Below are positions 54,576-62,652 of a stretch of 64,000 nucleotides of DNA, one piece after another. The position numbers and the translations under genes are program-made. The notes beneath the pieces were generated by a model. The model had not been told where the DNA came from. It ran no database searches and saw only the letters and a program-made list of their open reading frames with translations. The DNA is taken from positions 1 to 64,000 of the forward strand of contig CAWIUB010000038.1 of the NCBI GenBank assembly GCA_963839175.1, read 5' to 3'. Position 1 is the stretch's first letter. Every line of letters begins with the position of its first letter. Origin of the DNA: CAWIUB01 sp963839175. Its GTDB lineage: Bacteria > Actinomycetota > Actinomycetes > Mycobacteriales > Jatrophihabitantaceae.

Positions 54576-55880
54576 GTGAGCGACGCCCCGATCTCGGCCC
54601 AGCTGTTCGACCGCGCCCAGCAGGTGATCCCCGGTGGGGTGAATTCACCCGTGCGGGCCTTCCGCGCCGTCGGCGGCACGCCGCGGTTCATGGTCAGCGG
54701 GAAGGGGCCGTACCTGACCGACGCGGACGGGCGTGAGTACGTGGACTGCGTCGCGTCCTGGGGGCCGATGGTGCTCGGCCACGCCCACCCCGCGGTGGTC
54801 GAGGCGGTGCGTGCCGCGGCCGGCAACGGCCTAAGCTTCGGCACGCCCACCCAGGGCGAGGTCGAGCTTGCCGTCGAGCTCGTCAACCGGGTTCCACCGG
54901 TCGAGCAGGTGCGGCTGGTCAACTCAGGCACGGAGGCCACGATGAGCGCCGTCAGGCTGGCCCGCGGGTTTACCGACCGGCACCGCGTCGTGAAGTTCGC
55001 CGGTTGTTACCACGGCCACGTCGACGCGCTGCTCGCTGCCGCGGGTTCGGGCGTCGCCACGTTCGGCCTGCCGGACAGCTCCGGCGTGACGGGTGCGCAG
55101 ACCGCAGGGACGATTGTCCTGCCGTACAACGACGTCTCGGCGGTTGAGGCCGCATTCGCCGAGCATGGCGCCGAGATCGCGTGCGTGATCACCGAGGGGG
55201 CCGCGGGCAACATGGGGGCGATTGCACCCGCGGAAGGCTTCAACACGACGCTGCGGTCGATTACCCAGCAGCACGGCGCGCTGCTGATCATGGACGAGGT
55301 GATGACCGGCTTCCGGGTCTCGCCGGCCGGGTGGTACGGGCTCGACCCCGTCGACGCTGACCTGTTCACGTTCGGCAAGGTGATGAGTGGCGGCCTGCCG
55401 GCGGCGGCGTTCGGCGGACGAGCCGACGTGATGGCCTACCTCGCTCCCGTCGGACCCGTTTATCAAGCGGGAACCCTCAGTGGCAATCCAGTGGCTGTCG
55501 CGGCCGGGCTCGCCACCCTGCGCAACTGCACCTCGGATGTCTACGAGCGGCTGGACGCGACGGCAGCGGCGATCGGCCGGCTGGTCGACGAGGCCCTCGA
55601 CAAGGAGGCGGTTGCCCATCAGGTGCAGTTCGCCGGCAACCTGTTCTCGGTGTTCTTCAGCCCGTCGCCCGTCACCAACTTTGCGCAGGCGCAGGCGGCC
55701 GAGACGTTCCGCTACAAGCCGTTCTTCCACGCAATGCTCGACGCCGGCGTGTACCTGCCGCCGAGTGCGTTCGAGGCGTGGTTCGTGACCGCCGCCCACG
55801 ACGACGAGGCGATCGGACGCGTCGCAGACGCGCTGCCTGGGGCGGCCAAGGCGGCCGCCGAGGCTGAGGCGTCGGCGTGA
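54576..55880 (+). CDS. hemL: Glutamate-1-semialdehyde 2,1-aminomutase
   Basis: Converts glutamate-1-semialdehyde to 5-aminolevulinate, completing the C5 route begun by HemA. A 434-aa fold-type I PLP enzyme: NSGTEATMSAVRLARG, CYHGHVDALL, LLIMDEVMTGFRV, and PLP-binding Lys in LFTFGKVMSGGLPAAA. GTG 54576 follows a CAGACT box by 7 nt, compatible with a leaderless mRNA. Equivalent to Rv0524. Its stop overlaps a possible GTG start for the next frame. Confidence 0.95.
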   Translation: MSDAPISAQLFDRAQQVIPGGVNSPVRAFRAVGGTPRFMVSGKGPYLTDADGREYVDCVASWGPMVLGHAHPAVVEAVRAAAGNGLSFGTPTQGEVELAVELVNRVPPVEQVRLVNSGTEATMSAVRLARGFTDRHRVVKFAGCYHGHVDALLAAAGSGVATFGLPDSSGVTGAQTAGTIVLPYNDVSAVEAAFAEHGAEIACVITEGAAGNMGAIAPAEGFNTTLRSITQQHGALLIMDEVMTGFRVSPAGWYGLDPVDADLFTFGKVMSGGLPAAAFGGRADVMAYLAPVGPVYQAGTLSGNPVAVAAGLATLRNCTSDVYERLDATAAAIGRLVDEALDKEAVAHQVQFAGNLFSVFFSPSPVTNFAQAQAAETFRYKPFFHAMLDAGVYLPPSAFEAWFVTAAHDDEAIGRVADALPGAAKAAAEAEASA

Positions 55881-55900
55881 CGCCGACCCCCCATCCCGAC

Positions 55901-55944
55901 TTGTTCGACCCAGGACGCCCTGGGGTACGCCGAGAGTCGAACAA
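55901..55944. repeat. Palindromic element A, copy 2
   Basis: Begins TTGTTCGAC and ends GTCGAACAA, with CCAGGACGCCCTGG inside. It starts 20 bp after the hemL stop and ends just before the phosphatase start. Confidence 0.7.
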
Positions 55945-55951
55945 CGTACGG

Positions 55952-56572
55952 GTGATCCACCTGCTTCGGCACGGCGAGGTCGCCAATCCGGACCGGGTGC
56001 TCTACGGGCGACTGCCCGGCTTCCGGCTGTCCGACCGGGGAGTCGAGCAATCGAAACTCGCCGCTGAGTGGTTCGCCGGCCACGACATCGGCTATCTGGT
56101 CTCGTCGCCGCTGGAACGGGCGCAGCAGACCGCCGCGCCGCTCGCGGCGGCCATCGGGCTGCCCGTCCACGTCGACGAGCGGCTGATCGAGGCGGACAAC
56201 GCGCTCGAAGGCAAGCGGGTTACTGGCGGCAAGGACCTGTTCCACGATCCGGCCAACTGGAAGCTGTTCGTCAACCCGTTCCGCCCGTCATGGGGCGAGC
56301 CGTACCGGCAGATCGCCCAGCGCGTGCTCGCGGCCGTGCTCGCCGCGCGTGATGCGGCCGAGGGCCGCGAAGCGGTCTGCGTGACGCACCAGCTGCCGAT
56401 CGTCGCGGTGCGCCGCTACGTCGAGGGCAAACGGCTGTTCCACGACCCGCGCAAACGCCAGTGTGCGCTCGCCTCCGTCACCACGTTGACGTTCGCTGGC
56501 GACACGGTGGTGCAGGTCGATTACGCCGAACCGGCCGGGGCCACCCCGGCCGGAGCGATCCCAGGCGCGTAG
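55952..56572 (+). CDS. Histidine phosphatase family protein (Rv0525-like)
   Basis: A 206-aa phosphoglycerate-mutase-like phosphatase. The phosphohistidine motif is IHLLRHGEVANPD, with ISS-type VSSPLERAQQTAAPLA and second His in CVTHQLPIVAVRRY. The substrate is unknown. GTG 55952 begins directly at the domain; a GTG at 55877 overlapping the hemL stop would add 25 residues encoded by palindromic element A, so the later start is preferred. It lies between hemL and the cytochrome maturation genes, as in mycobacteria. Confidence 0.85.
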   Translation: MIHLLRHGEVANPDRVLYGRLPGFRLSDRGVEQSKLAAEWFAGHDIGYLVSSPLERAQQTAAPLAAAIGLPVHVDERLIEADNALEGKRVTGGKDLFHDPANWKLFVNPFRPSWGEPYRQIAQRVLAAVLAARDAAEGREAVCVTHQLPIVAVRRYVEGKRLFHDPRKRQCALASVTTLTFAGDTVVQVDYAEPAGATPAGAIPGA

Positions 56573-56644
56573 CGCCGGTCGGCCGCTCGGGGAATCCGGC
56601 CCGCGTTCGGCGTCCACAGCAGCGTCTTGCACACTGGACGGGCC

Positions 56645-57229
56645 ATGGTCCGCCTGTTGCGCCCCGTCACCGCCGTTCTCATCGTCGTCGGTGTGCTGTC
56701 GGCCTGCAGCGGCGGCAAGGACGCGGTGGACCCGAACGCCGGCGGCCAATACCGATTCGTCTCGGCGCAGAAACAGGGCACCACGATCACGCCGGCCGAC
56801 CGCAAGCCGACCGGCACGGTCACCGGCACGTTGCTGTCCGGCGGCCCGTTCCGGCTGGCCGACCTCGCGGGCAAGGTCGTGGTCGTCAACTTCTTCGCCT
56901 CGTGGTGCGCGCCGTGCCAGACCGAGACGCCCAACTTCGCGACCATGTACCGAGAGGTGAAGGCACACGGCATCGAGTTCGTCGGGATCGACGCCAAGGA
57001 CACGTCGAAGAGCGCCGCTAGCGCATTCGTGAAGGACAGCGGTGTCAGCTACCCGGTCGTCTACGACGAGAAGGCAAAGACAGCCGTCGAGCTGGGCAAC
57101 GTACCGTCCGCGGCGTTGCCATTCACAGTCGTCCTCGACAAGCAGCAGCGCGTGGCGGCCGTGTACGCAACCGCCCTGCAGCCCGCCGACCTGCGTCCCG
57201 TGTTGACGTCGCTCGCTGCCGAGTCCTGA
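56645..57229 (+). CDS. Thioredoxin-like lipoprotein (TlpA/ResA type)
   Basis: A 194-aa membrane-tethered thiol-disulfide oxidoreductase. Lipoprotein signal VTAVLIVVGVLSAC with the modified Cys; redox motif FFASWCAPCQTE; cis-Pro region AALPFTVVLDKQ. It probably reduces apocytochrome c cysteines outside the membrane, receiving electrons from CcdA, encoded next. The ATG start 56645 gives the expected signal peptide. Equivalent to Rv0526. Confidence 0.93.
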   Translation: MVRLLRPVTAVLIVVGVLSACSGGKDAVDPNAGGQYRFVSAQKQGTTITPADRKPTGTVTGTLLSGGPFRLADLAGKVVVVNFFASWCAPCQTETPNFATMYREVKAHGIEFVGIDAKDTSKSAASAFVKDSGVSYPVVYDEKAKTAVELGNVPSAALPFTVVLDKQQRVAAVYATALQPADLRPVLTSLAAES

Positions 57230-57999
57230 TGGCCGCGGCGCTCACCGGGTTCACCGACACGGTCACCAACGGCCCCCTGCTCGTCGCTGCGGGCGTTTCG
57301 GCGCTGGTCGGACTGATCGGTTTCCTGTCCCCGTGCGTGCTCCCGCTCGTCCCCGGCTACCTGTCCTACGTCGCCGGCCTGTCTGGTGCCGATACCTCCC
57401 GCGGCGCCGCGGGCGGCAGGGGCCGGATCGTCGCGGGCGCCGTGCTCTTCGTCTTGGGGTTCACCGCTATCTTCGTGGCCGAGGGCGTGCTGTTCGGCAG
57501 CCTCGGCGCCGCGATCCGGGACCACCGCCTGGCCATCGAGCGGGTCATGGGCGTCGTGACGATCGTCATGGGGTTCGTCTTCGTCGGCTGGATTCCCCTG
57601 TTACAAAGGGAATTTCGGTTTCACCGGTTGCCTCGTGCCGGGCTGGTCGGCGCGCCGTTGCTCGGTGTGGCGTTCGGGCTGGCCTGGGGACCGTGCCTGA
57701 CACCGACGTTCAGCGCCGTCTATTCCATGGCGTTCACCTCGGCGACGGCCGGGCGCGGCGCGTTCCTGATGACGTTCTACTGCCTAGGCCTCGGCATCCC
57801 ATTCGTCCTGGTGGCGCTGGGGATCGGCTGGGTCACCGGGGCGCTCGGGTTCGTGCGCCGGCACGCCAGGGTGATCAGCCAGGTCGGCGGGCTGCTGCTG
57901 ATCGTCATCGGCGTCCTGCTGGTCACCGGAACGTGGGACCACTGGATGAACTGGCTCAGCGGCCAGATCGGCAACACCGGCGTCGGGTCCAATCTGTGA
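57229..57999 (+). CDS. ccdA: Cytochrome c biogenesis protein CcdA
   Basis: A 256-aa membrane protein with six helices that carries reducing power across the membrane. Redox cysteines are in FLSPCVLPLVPGYLSYVAGL and in LAWGPCLTPTFSAVYSM. The start shares one base with the TlpA-like stop (TGATG). Part of the system II cytochrome c maturation operon TlpA-ccdA-resB-ccsB. Confidence 0.95.
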   Translation: MAAALTGFTDTVTNGPLLVAAGVSALVGLIGFLSPCVLPLVPGYLSYVAGLSGADTSRGAAGGRGRIVAGAVLFVLGFTAIFVAEGVLFGSLGAAIRDHRLAIERVMGVVTIVMGFVFVGWIPLLQREFRFHRLPRAGLVGAPLLGVAFGLAWGPCLTPTFSAVYSMAFTSATAGRGAFLMTFYCLGLGIPFVLVALGIGWVTGALGFVRRHARVISQVGGLLLIVIGVLLVTGTWDHWMNWLSGQIGNTGVGSNL

Positions 58000-58001
58000 G
58001 G

Positions 58002-59540
58002 ATGCTCAGGCGCGGCTGGCGGCGGTTGATCAGCATGCGCACGGCGCTGGTATTGCTGTTCCTGCTTGCGCTGGCCGCGGTGCCCGGATCGCTGCTGCCG
58101 CAGCGTCCGCTCAACCCCACCAAGGTCGACAACTACCTGGCGTCGCACGGGGCGTGGGGACGTTTCCTCGACCACCTCGGCATGTTCGACGTCTTCGGAT
58201 CGGCGTGGTTCGCCGCGATCTACCTGCTGCTGTTCGTGTCGCTGGCCGGCTGCCTGGTACCGCGGATCCGCCAGCACGCCCGCGCATGGCTGGCCACGCC
58301 ACTGCCCGCCCCGAAGAACCTGGACCGGTTGCCCGAGTCGGGCAGCTACCGCACCGACCAATCGGCGGACGCCACCGCCGCGGCGGCACGCGCGGTTCTC
58401 GGGCAGCGCTGGCGGGTGGTTCGCCGCGACGAGCCGACGGGCACCGTGACGCTGTCCGCCGAGAAGGGCTACAGCCGCGAGACGGGCAACCTGATCTTCC
58501 ACCTGGCGTTGCTCGCCGCCCTCGTCCTGATCGCCGTGGGGCGGCTGTTCAGCTACCAGAGCAACTACTTGATTACCGAAGGCAGCGGGTTCGTCAACGG
58601 CGTGCTGCCCGACTCGACACACCCCGGGCGGCTCGCCCAGGAGGGCAAGGTCACCCCACCCAGGTTCTCGATCGACCTGGACAAGTTCACCGCCACCTAT
58701 CTGCCGACCGGGGAGCCATCACAGTTCCGGGCTGATGTCACCTACTCGCCCACGATCAACGCGCCGGGTGAGCAGCGGACCATCACCGTCAACCATCCGC
58801 TGCGGGTGCAGGGCGACCGCGTCTACCTGATCGGGCACGGCTTCGCGCCGCAGATCACCGTGCGGATGCCCGACGGCAGCACCCGGCAGGACGTGGCCGC
58901 GTTCATCCCAACCGACCCGACCACGCTGCTCTCCGAGGGTGCGTTCAAGGAGACCGGCAAGCAGTTCGCCATGCAGGATCTGGGCATCGAGGGTTTCTTC
59001 GCCCCGACGCCCCGCGACACCGGGGACGGCGTAATCACCTCCATCTCGCCCGAGGTGAACGATCCGGCGCTCGGCATCTTCGTCTACACGGGGACGATCA
59101 ACCCGAACGGCGTCGCGCAGTCGGTGTACTCGCTCACTGACAAGTCGCAGCTGCACCAAATCGGTGCGGCTGCGCTGACGATCGGTCAGACGGCGACGTT
59201 CCCGGGCGGCGTCTCGGTCCGGTTCGACGGCTGGAAGCCGTGGGCGACCATGCAGGTGTCGCACGACCCCACGCAGGGCTGGCTATTGGTCGCGGCGGTG
59301 GCCATGGTGGCCGGCCTGGTCGGCTCGTTGAGCGTCAGGCGGCGGCGGGTTTGGCTGCGGATCACCCCCGGGTCGTCCGGGCCAGACGGCTCGCCTACCG
59401 TAGTGGCGGCGGGCGGGCTCGCGCGAAACGACTCGGGTAACTTCACGACCGAGTTCGCCGCGCTGCTCGAACGGCTGGCAGCGGCGGGCCCGGCGGCAAG
59501 ACCGGAGCCGGTCGAGCCGGTCGGCGCCGGAAGGGAGTGA
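58002..59540 (+). CDS. resB: Cytochrome c biogenesis protein ResB
   Basis: A 512-aa subunit of the system II haem lyase. N-terminal helices include TALVLLFLLALAAVPGSLLP and WFAAIYLLLFVSLAGCLVP; a large external domain (about 165-430) follows, then a last helix (GWLLVAAVAMVAGLVGSLSV). ATG 58002 is 2 bp after the ccdA stop; GTG 57996, overlapping that stop, is an alternative. It works with CcsB to export haem and attach it to apocytochromes. A 4-nt overlap links it to ccsB. Confidence 0.94.
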   Translation: MLRRGWRRLISMRTALVLLFLLALAAVPGSLLPQRPLNPTKVDNYLASHGAWGRFLDHLGMFDVFGSAWFAAIYLLLFVSLAGCLVPRIRQHARAWLATPLPAPKNLDRLPESGSYRTDQSADATAAAARAVLGQRWRVVRRDEPTGTVTLSAEKGYSRETGNLIFHLALLAALVLIAVGRLFSYQSNYLITEGSGFVNGVLPDSTHPGRLAQEGKVTPPRFSIDLDKFTATYLPTGEPSQFRADVTYSPTINAPGEQRTITVNHPLRVQGDRVYLIGHGFAPQITVRMPDGSTRQDVAAFIPTDPTTLLSEGAFKETGKQFAMQDLGIEGFFAPTPRDTGDGVITSISPEVNDPALGIFVYTGTINPNGVAQSVYSLTDKSQLHQIGAAALTIGQTATFPGGVSVRFDGWKPWATMQVSHDPTQGWLLVAAVAMVAGLVGSLSVRRRRVWLRITPGSSGPDGSPTVVAAGGLARNDSGNFTTEFAALLERLAAAGPAARPEPVEPVGAGRE

Positions 59541-60556
59541 ACGTGGCGGTCAGCAGCGGACTCGCCCACCTGTCCGACGGGCTGTTCACGACCGCCATCG
59601 CGACGTACTCCCTCGCGATGGCGTGCTACACCGCCGAGTATGCGTTCGGCCGCCGCGGTCGGGTGGCCGCCACGGTTCCGGCCGTTGACCACACCCGCGT
59701 CCTCGTCGGCGCCGGGGGACCCGACTTGGTAGAGCCGCCACCGGCCCCGCCGATCGCTGCGTCCGGGCCGGGCCACCGTTCGGCGGCCGACCGGTTCGGC
59801 CGCGGCGCCGTAGCGCTCACCGTCCTCGGCGCCGTCGTCCACCTCGTCTCCGTCGCGTTGCGCGGCATTGCGGTCGACCGGGTGCCGTGGGGCAACATGT
59901 ACGAGTTCTCCGCGGTCGTCGGGCTGATCGCCGTGCTCGCGTTCTTGATCTCCCTGTGGCGTGCCCCGCAGATCCGCTACCTCGGCGTCTTCGTCATGCT
60001 GCCGGTGATCCTGCTGATGTTCCTGGCCGGGACGGTGCTCTACGCCAAGGCGCAGCCGCTGGTGCCCGCATTGCAGTCCTATTGGCTGGCCATCCACGTG
60101 TCGGCGGCGGCCAGCAGCGAGGGAATCCTGATGACCAGCGCGGTCATCACCCTGCTGTTCCTGATCCGGCAGCGCTACGACGCGCGGGTCGCCGCGGGTG
60201 CGCCGATCCGGTTCCCGGTCGCGGTGGGCGCCCGGCTGCCAGCGCCCGCGACCCTGGACAAGGTCGCCTACCGCACCGTCGCGTTCGCGTTCCCGATCTA
60301 CACCTTCGGCGTCATCGCCGGGGCTATCTGGGCCGAGGCCGCCTGGGGACGCTATTGGGGCTGGGACCCCAAAGAGACCTGGGCGTTCATCGCCTGGGTC
60401 ATCTACGCCGCCTACCTGCACGCCCGCGCCACCGCCGGCTGGAAGGGCCGGGCCGCCGCCTGGATCAACCTGGCCGGCTTCGGCGCCATGACGTTCAACT
60501 TCTTCGTCGTCAACATTGTCATCTCCGGCCTGCACTCCTACGCCGGCCTCAACTGA
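59537..60556 (+). CDS. ccsB: Cytochrome c biogenesis protein CcsB (CcsA family)
   Basis: A 339-aa multi-pass haem-handling protein. The WWD signature is WGRYWGWDPKETWAFIAWV; flanking His candidates are in WLAIHVSAAASSEGIL, AAYLHARATAG and ISGLHSYAG. An extra Pro/Ala-rich cytoplasmic loop occurs at about 50-85. GTG 59537 overlaps the resB stop by 4 nt. It forms the core of the haem translocation and ligation complex with ResB. Confidence 0.95.
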   Translation: MNVAVSSGLAHLSDGLFTTAIATYSLAMACYTAEYAFGRRGRVAATVPAVDHTRVLVGAGGPDLVEPPPAPPIAASGPGHRSAADRFGRGAVALTVLGAVVHLVSVALRGIAVDRVPWGNMYEFSAVVGLIAVLAFLISLWRAPQIRYLGVFVMLPVILLMFLAGTVLYAKAQPLVPALQSYWLAIHVSAAASSEGILMTSAVITLLFLIRQRYDARVAAGAPIRFPVAVGARLPAPATLDKVAYRTVAFAFPIYTFGVIAGAIWAEAAWGRYWGWDPKETWAFIAWVIYAAYLHARATAGWKGRAAAWINLAGFGAMTFNFFVVNIVISGLHSYAGLN

Positions 60557-60585
60557 CTCCCGTGACTGGGCTCGGCTATGCCAAG

Positions 60586-60629
60586 TTGTTCGACCGTCGG
60601 CGCACCAGGACGCGCCGAGGATCGAACAA
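60586..60629. repeat. Palindromic element A, copy 3
   Basis: Begins TTGTTCGAC and ends ATCGAACAA, with GGCGCACCAGGACGCGCC inside. It lies 29 bp after ccsB and just before the convergent glycosyltransferase stop, where a bidirectional terminator is needed. Confidence 0.75.
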
Positions 60630-60647
60630 GTCGAGGCGGTCATCGGG

Positions 60648-62652
60648 CTAGCCAGCCTGTGCGGTCAGGTCGTAGACGGTGCTGGTGCCGATCGTCCGCG
60701 CGGTGAACGTCGAGGTCACCCACTGCTGGATCGCGTAGGCCGTCGAGGACTGTGCGCTCGTCGAACCGATGAACCCATTCGAGTCCGGGACGTAGTAGTG
60801 GATCTTGCCAGCCGCGACGAGCTGCTTGAAGGCAACCAGCGTGATCGCGGGATCGGTGCCGTTGTAGCCGCCGAGCGACATGACCGAATCGCCGGTGGCG
60901 AGCTCCAGGGAGGCCGCCTCGTTGTCGCCGGTCGTCGCGGCTACCCATTCGTAATGGCTCGCATTCGCCTGCAACGCCTTGGTCAACGCGGTGCTGACTG
61001 TGCTCGCTCCGCCGAGGCCGCCCATCGCGCCGCCCTGAAAAGCCTGCCCGCCTTGACCAGTCTGCCCGCCTTGACCAGTCTGCCCGCCCGCGAGGCCGCC
61101 GCCCGGACCTTGGTTGGCCGTCCCGCCGGGTGCGCCGAAGCCGCGCCCGCCACCGCCGACGGCGCCACCACCAGCGAGGCCCAGCCCGCCGCTGGACGGG
61201 CCGGCCGACGGAATGGCGCCAGTGTGCGCAGTTGCCGCGGTCTGCACGGCGTAGGCGGTCGGCCCGGCAAGCAGCGCGAAAAACAAGCGCAATCGCAGCG
61301 AGGGCCACGAAGCCCCGCATCAGCACCAGGGTGATCGCCACGGCCGCGGCGAGCAGCACGGCCCAGCGCAGTTCGGGATGCCAGCTGCTGCGACCGAGGA
61401 GCTGGAACGTCCACAGGGAACCGGCTGCGACGATGGAGCTGACCAGCCAGGGCAAGCGCCACAGGGTGACCACACCGATCCCGACGAGCGCCGCAATCGC
61501 CGGGGCGAGCGCCACCGTGTAGTACGGGTGGATGATGCCGCTGGCGTAGCTGAACACCAGTCCGGTGACGAGGAGCCAGCCGCCCCACACGATGGCGCTG
61601 GCCCGGAGCTGATTGGTGCGCGAGGCGTGCCACGTCATCCAGATCACGCCGCCCAGCGCGATGAGGGCGGCTGGCAGCAGCCAGGAGATCTGCGTCCCCA
61701 TGTCGGTTCCGAGCAGTCGAGTCAGACCGGTCGCGCCGGAGGAGAAGCCGCCCGTGCCGCCGTTCACCGCCCCGTTGTTGCTGCTGCCGTCGAGGCGGCC
61801 GAAGCCGTTGTAGCCGAAGATCAGCTCCAGGACCGAGTTGTGAGTTGACCCGCCGATGTAGGGACGCGAACCGGCCGGCCACAGCTCGACGAGCGCGACC
61901 CACCAGCCAGCCGACACGATCAGCGCGGCCGCACCAGCGATCAGGTGCGTGACGCGGCGGCGTAACGGGATCGGGGCGGCGACCAGGTAGGCGGCCCCGA
62001 GCCCCGGCACCACCAGGAAGCCTTGCAGCATCTTGGCGAGGAATGCGAAGCCGATCAGCGATCCGGCGAGGATCAGCCAGCGGGCCCGTCCGGCCTCGAT
62101 GGCGCGCACCGTCGCATAGCCGGCGGCGGTCATCAGCAGGACGAGCAGCGGGTCGGGGTTGTCGTAGCGGAACATCAGCGCGGCGACCGGCGTGGTGGCG
62201 AGCACGGCACCCGCGAGCAGCCCGGCATAGGGGCCGGCAACCCGTTTGACCGCGGCGTAGAGCAACGCCACGGCGGCCACGCCCTCCAGGGCCTGCGGGA
62301 CGAGCAGCGCCCAGCTGTTCACCCCGAAGATCCGCATCGACAGGTCGATCACCCACAGGGACGCCGGGGACTTGTCGACGGTGATGAAGTTCGACTGGTC
62401 GAGGGACCCGAACAGGAATGCCGTCCAGCTCTTGCTGCCGGCTTGCCCGGCGGCCGCGTAGAACTGGTTCGCCCAGCCCGACTCGGACAGCCCGACTAGG
62501 TAGAGCAGCCCAGTTGCGGCGAGCAGCCCGAGGAACGCGAGCCGGTGCCCGCCCCATCGCCTCGCCGAGTGACGACTCGTGATGATCAATGACGGAGCTG
62601 GCGCCGTCATTGATATTGCGCGGACGTCACTCGGCGGGGTCATCGTGGTCAC
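60648..62652 (-). pseudogene. ArnT-like glycosyltransferase 1 (GT39/PMT_2 type), with one frameshift
   Basis: Corrected length is 667 aa. A GT-C enzyme with about 11-12 membrane helices; the first external loop has the family FITVDKSPASLWVIDLSMRI and ALMFRYDNPDPLLVLLM. A Gly/Gln-rich linker with an 18-bp tandem repeat (GGQTGQ units, 61052-61087) joins an external C-terminal domain (WVAATTGDNEAASLELATGD). The frame breaks in a run of five A on the plus strand (61279-61283): four restore VALAAIALVFALLAGPTAYA. GTG 62652 overlaps the upstream paralogue stop. It likely moves a sugar from a polyprenyl-phosphate donor to a surface acceptor. Confidence 0.87.
62563..62636. repeat. Nested palindrome at the 5' end of glycosyltransferase 1
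   Basis: Outer arms CGCCGAGTGACG (62563-62574) and CGTCACTCGGCG (62625-62636) are perfect complements. Inner arms ATCAATGACGG (62585-62595) and CCGTCATTGAT (62604-62614) are also perfect, with an 8-nt loop. The whole lies over codons about 6-30 of the gene. Confidence 0.85.
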
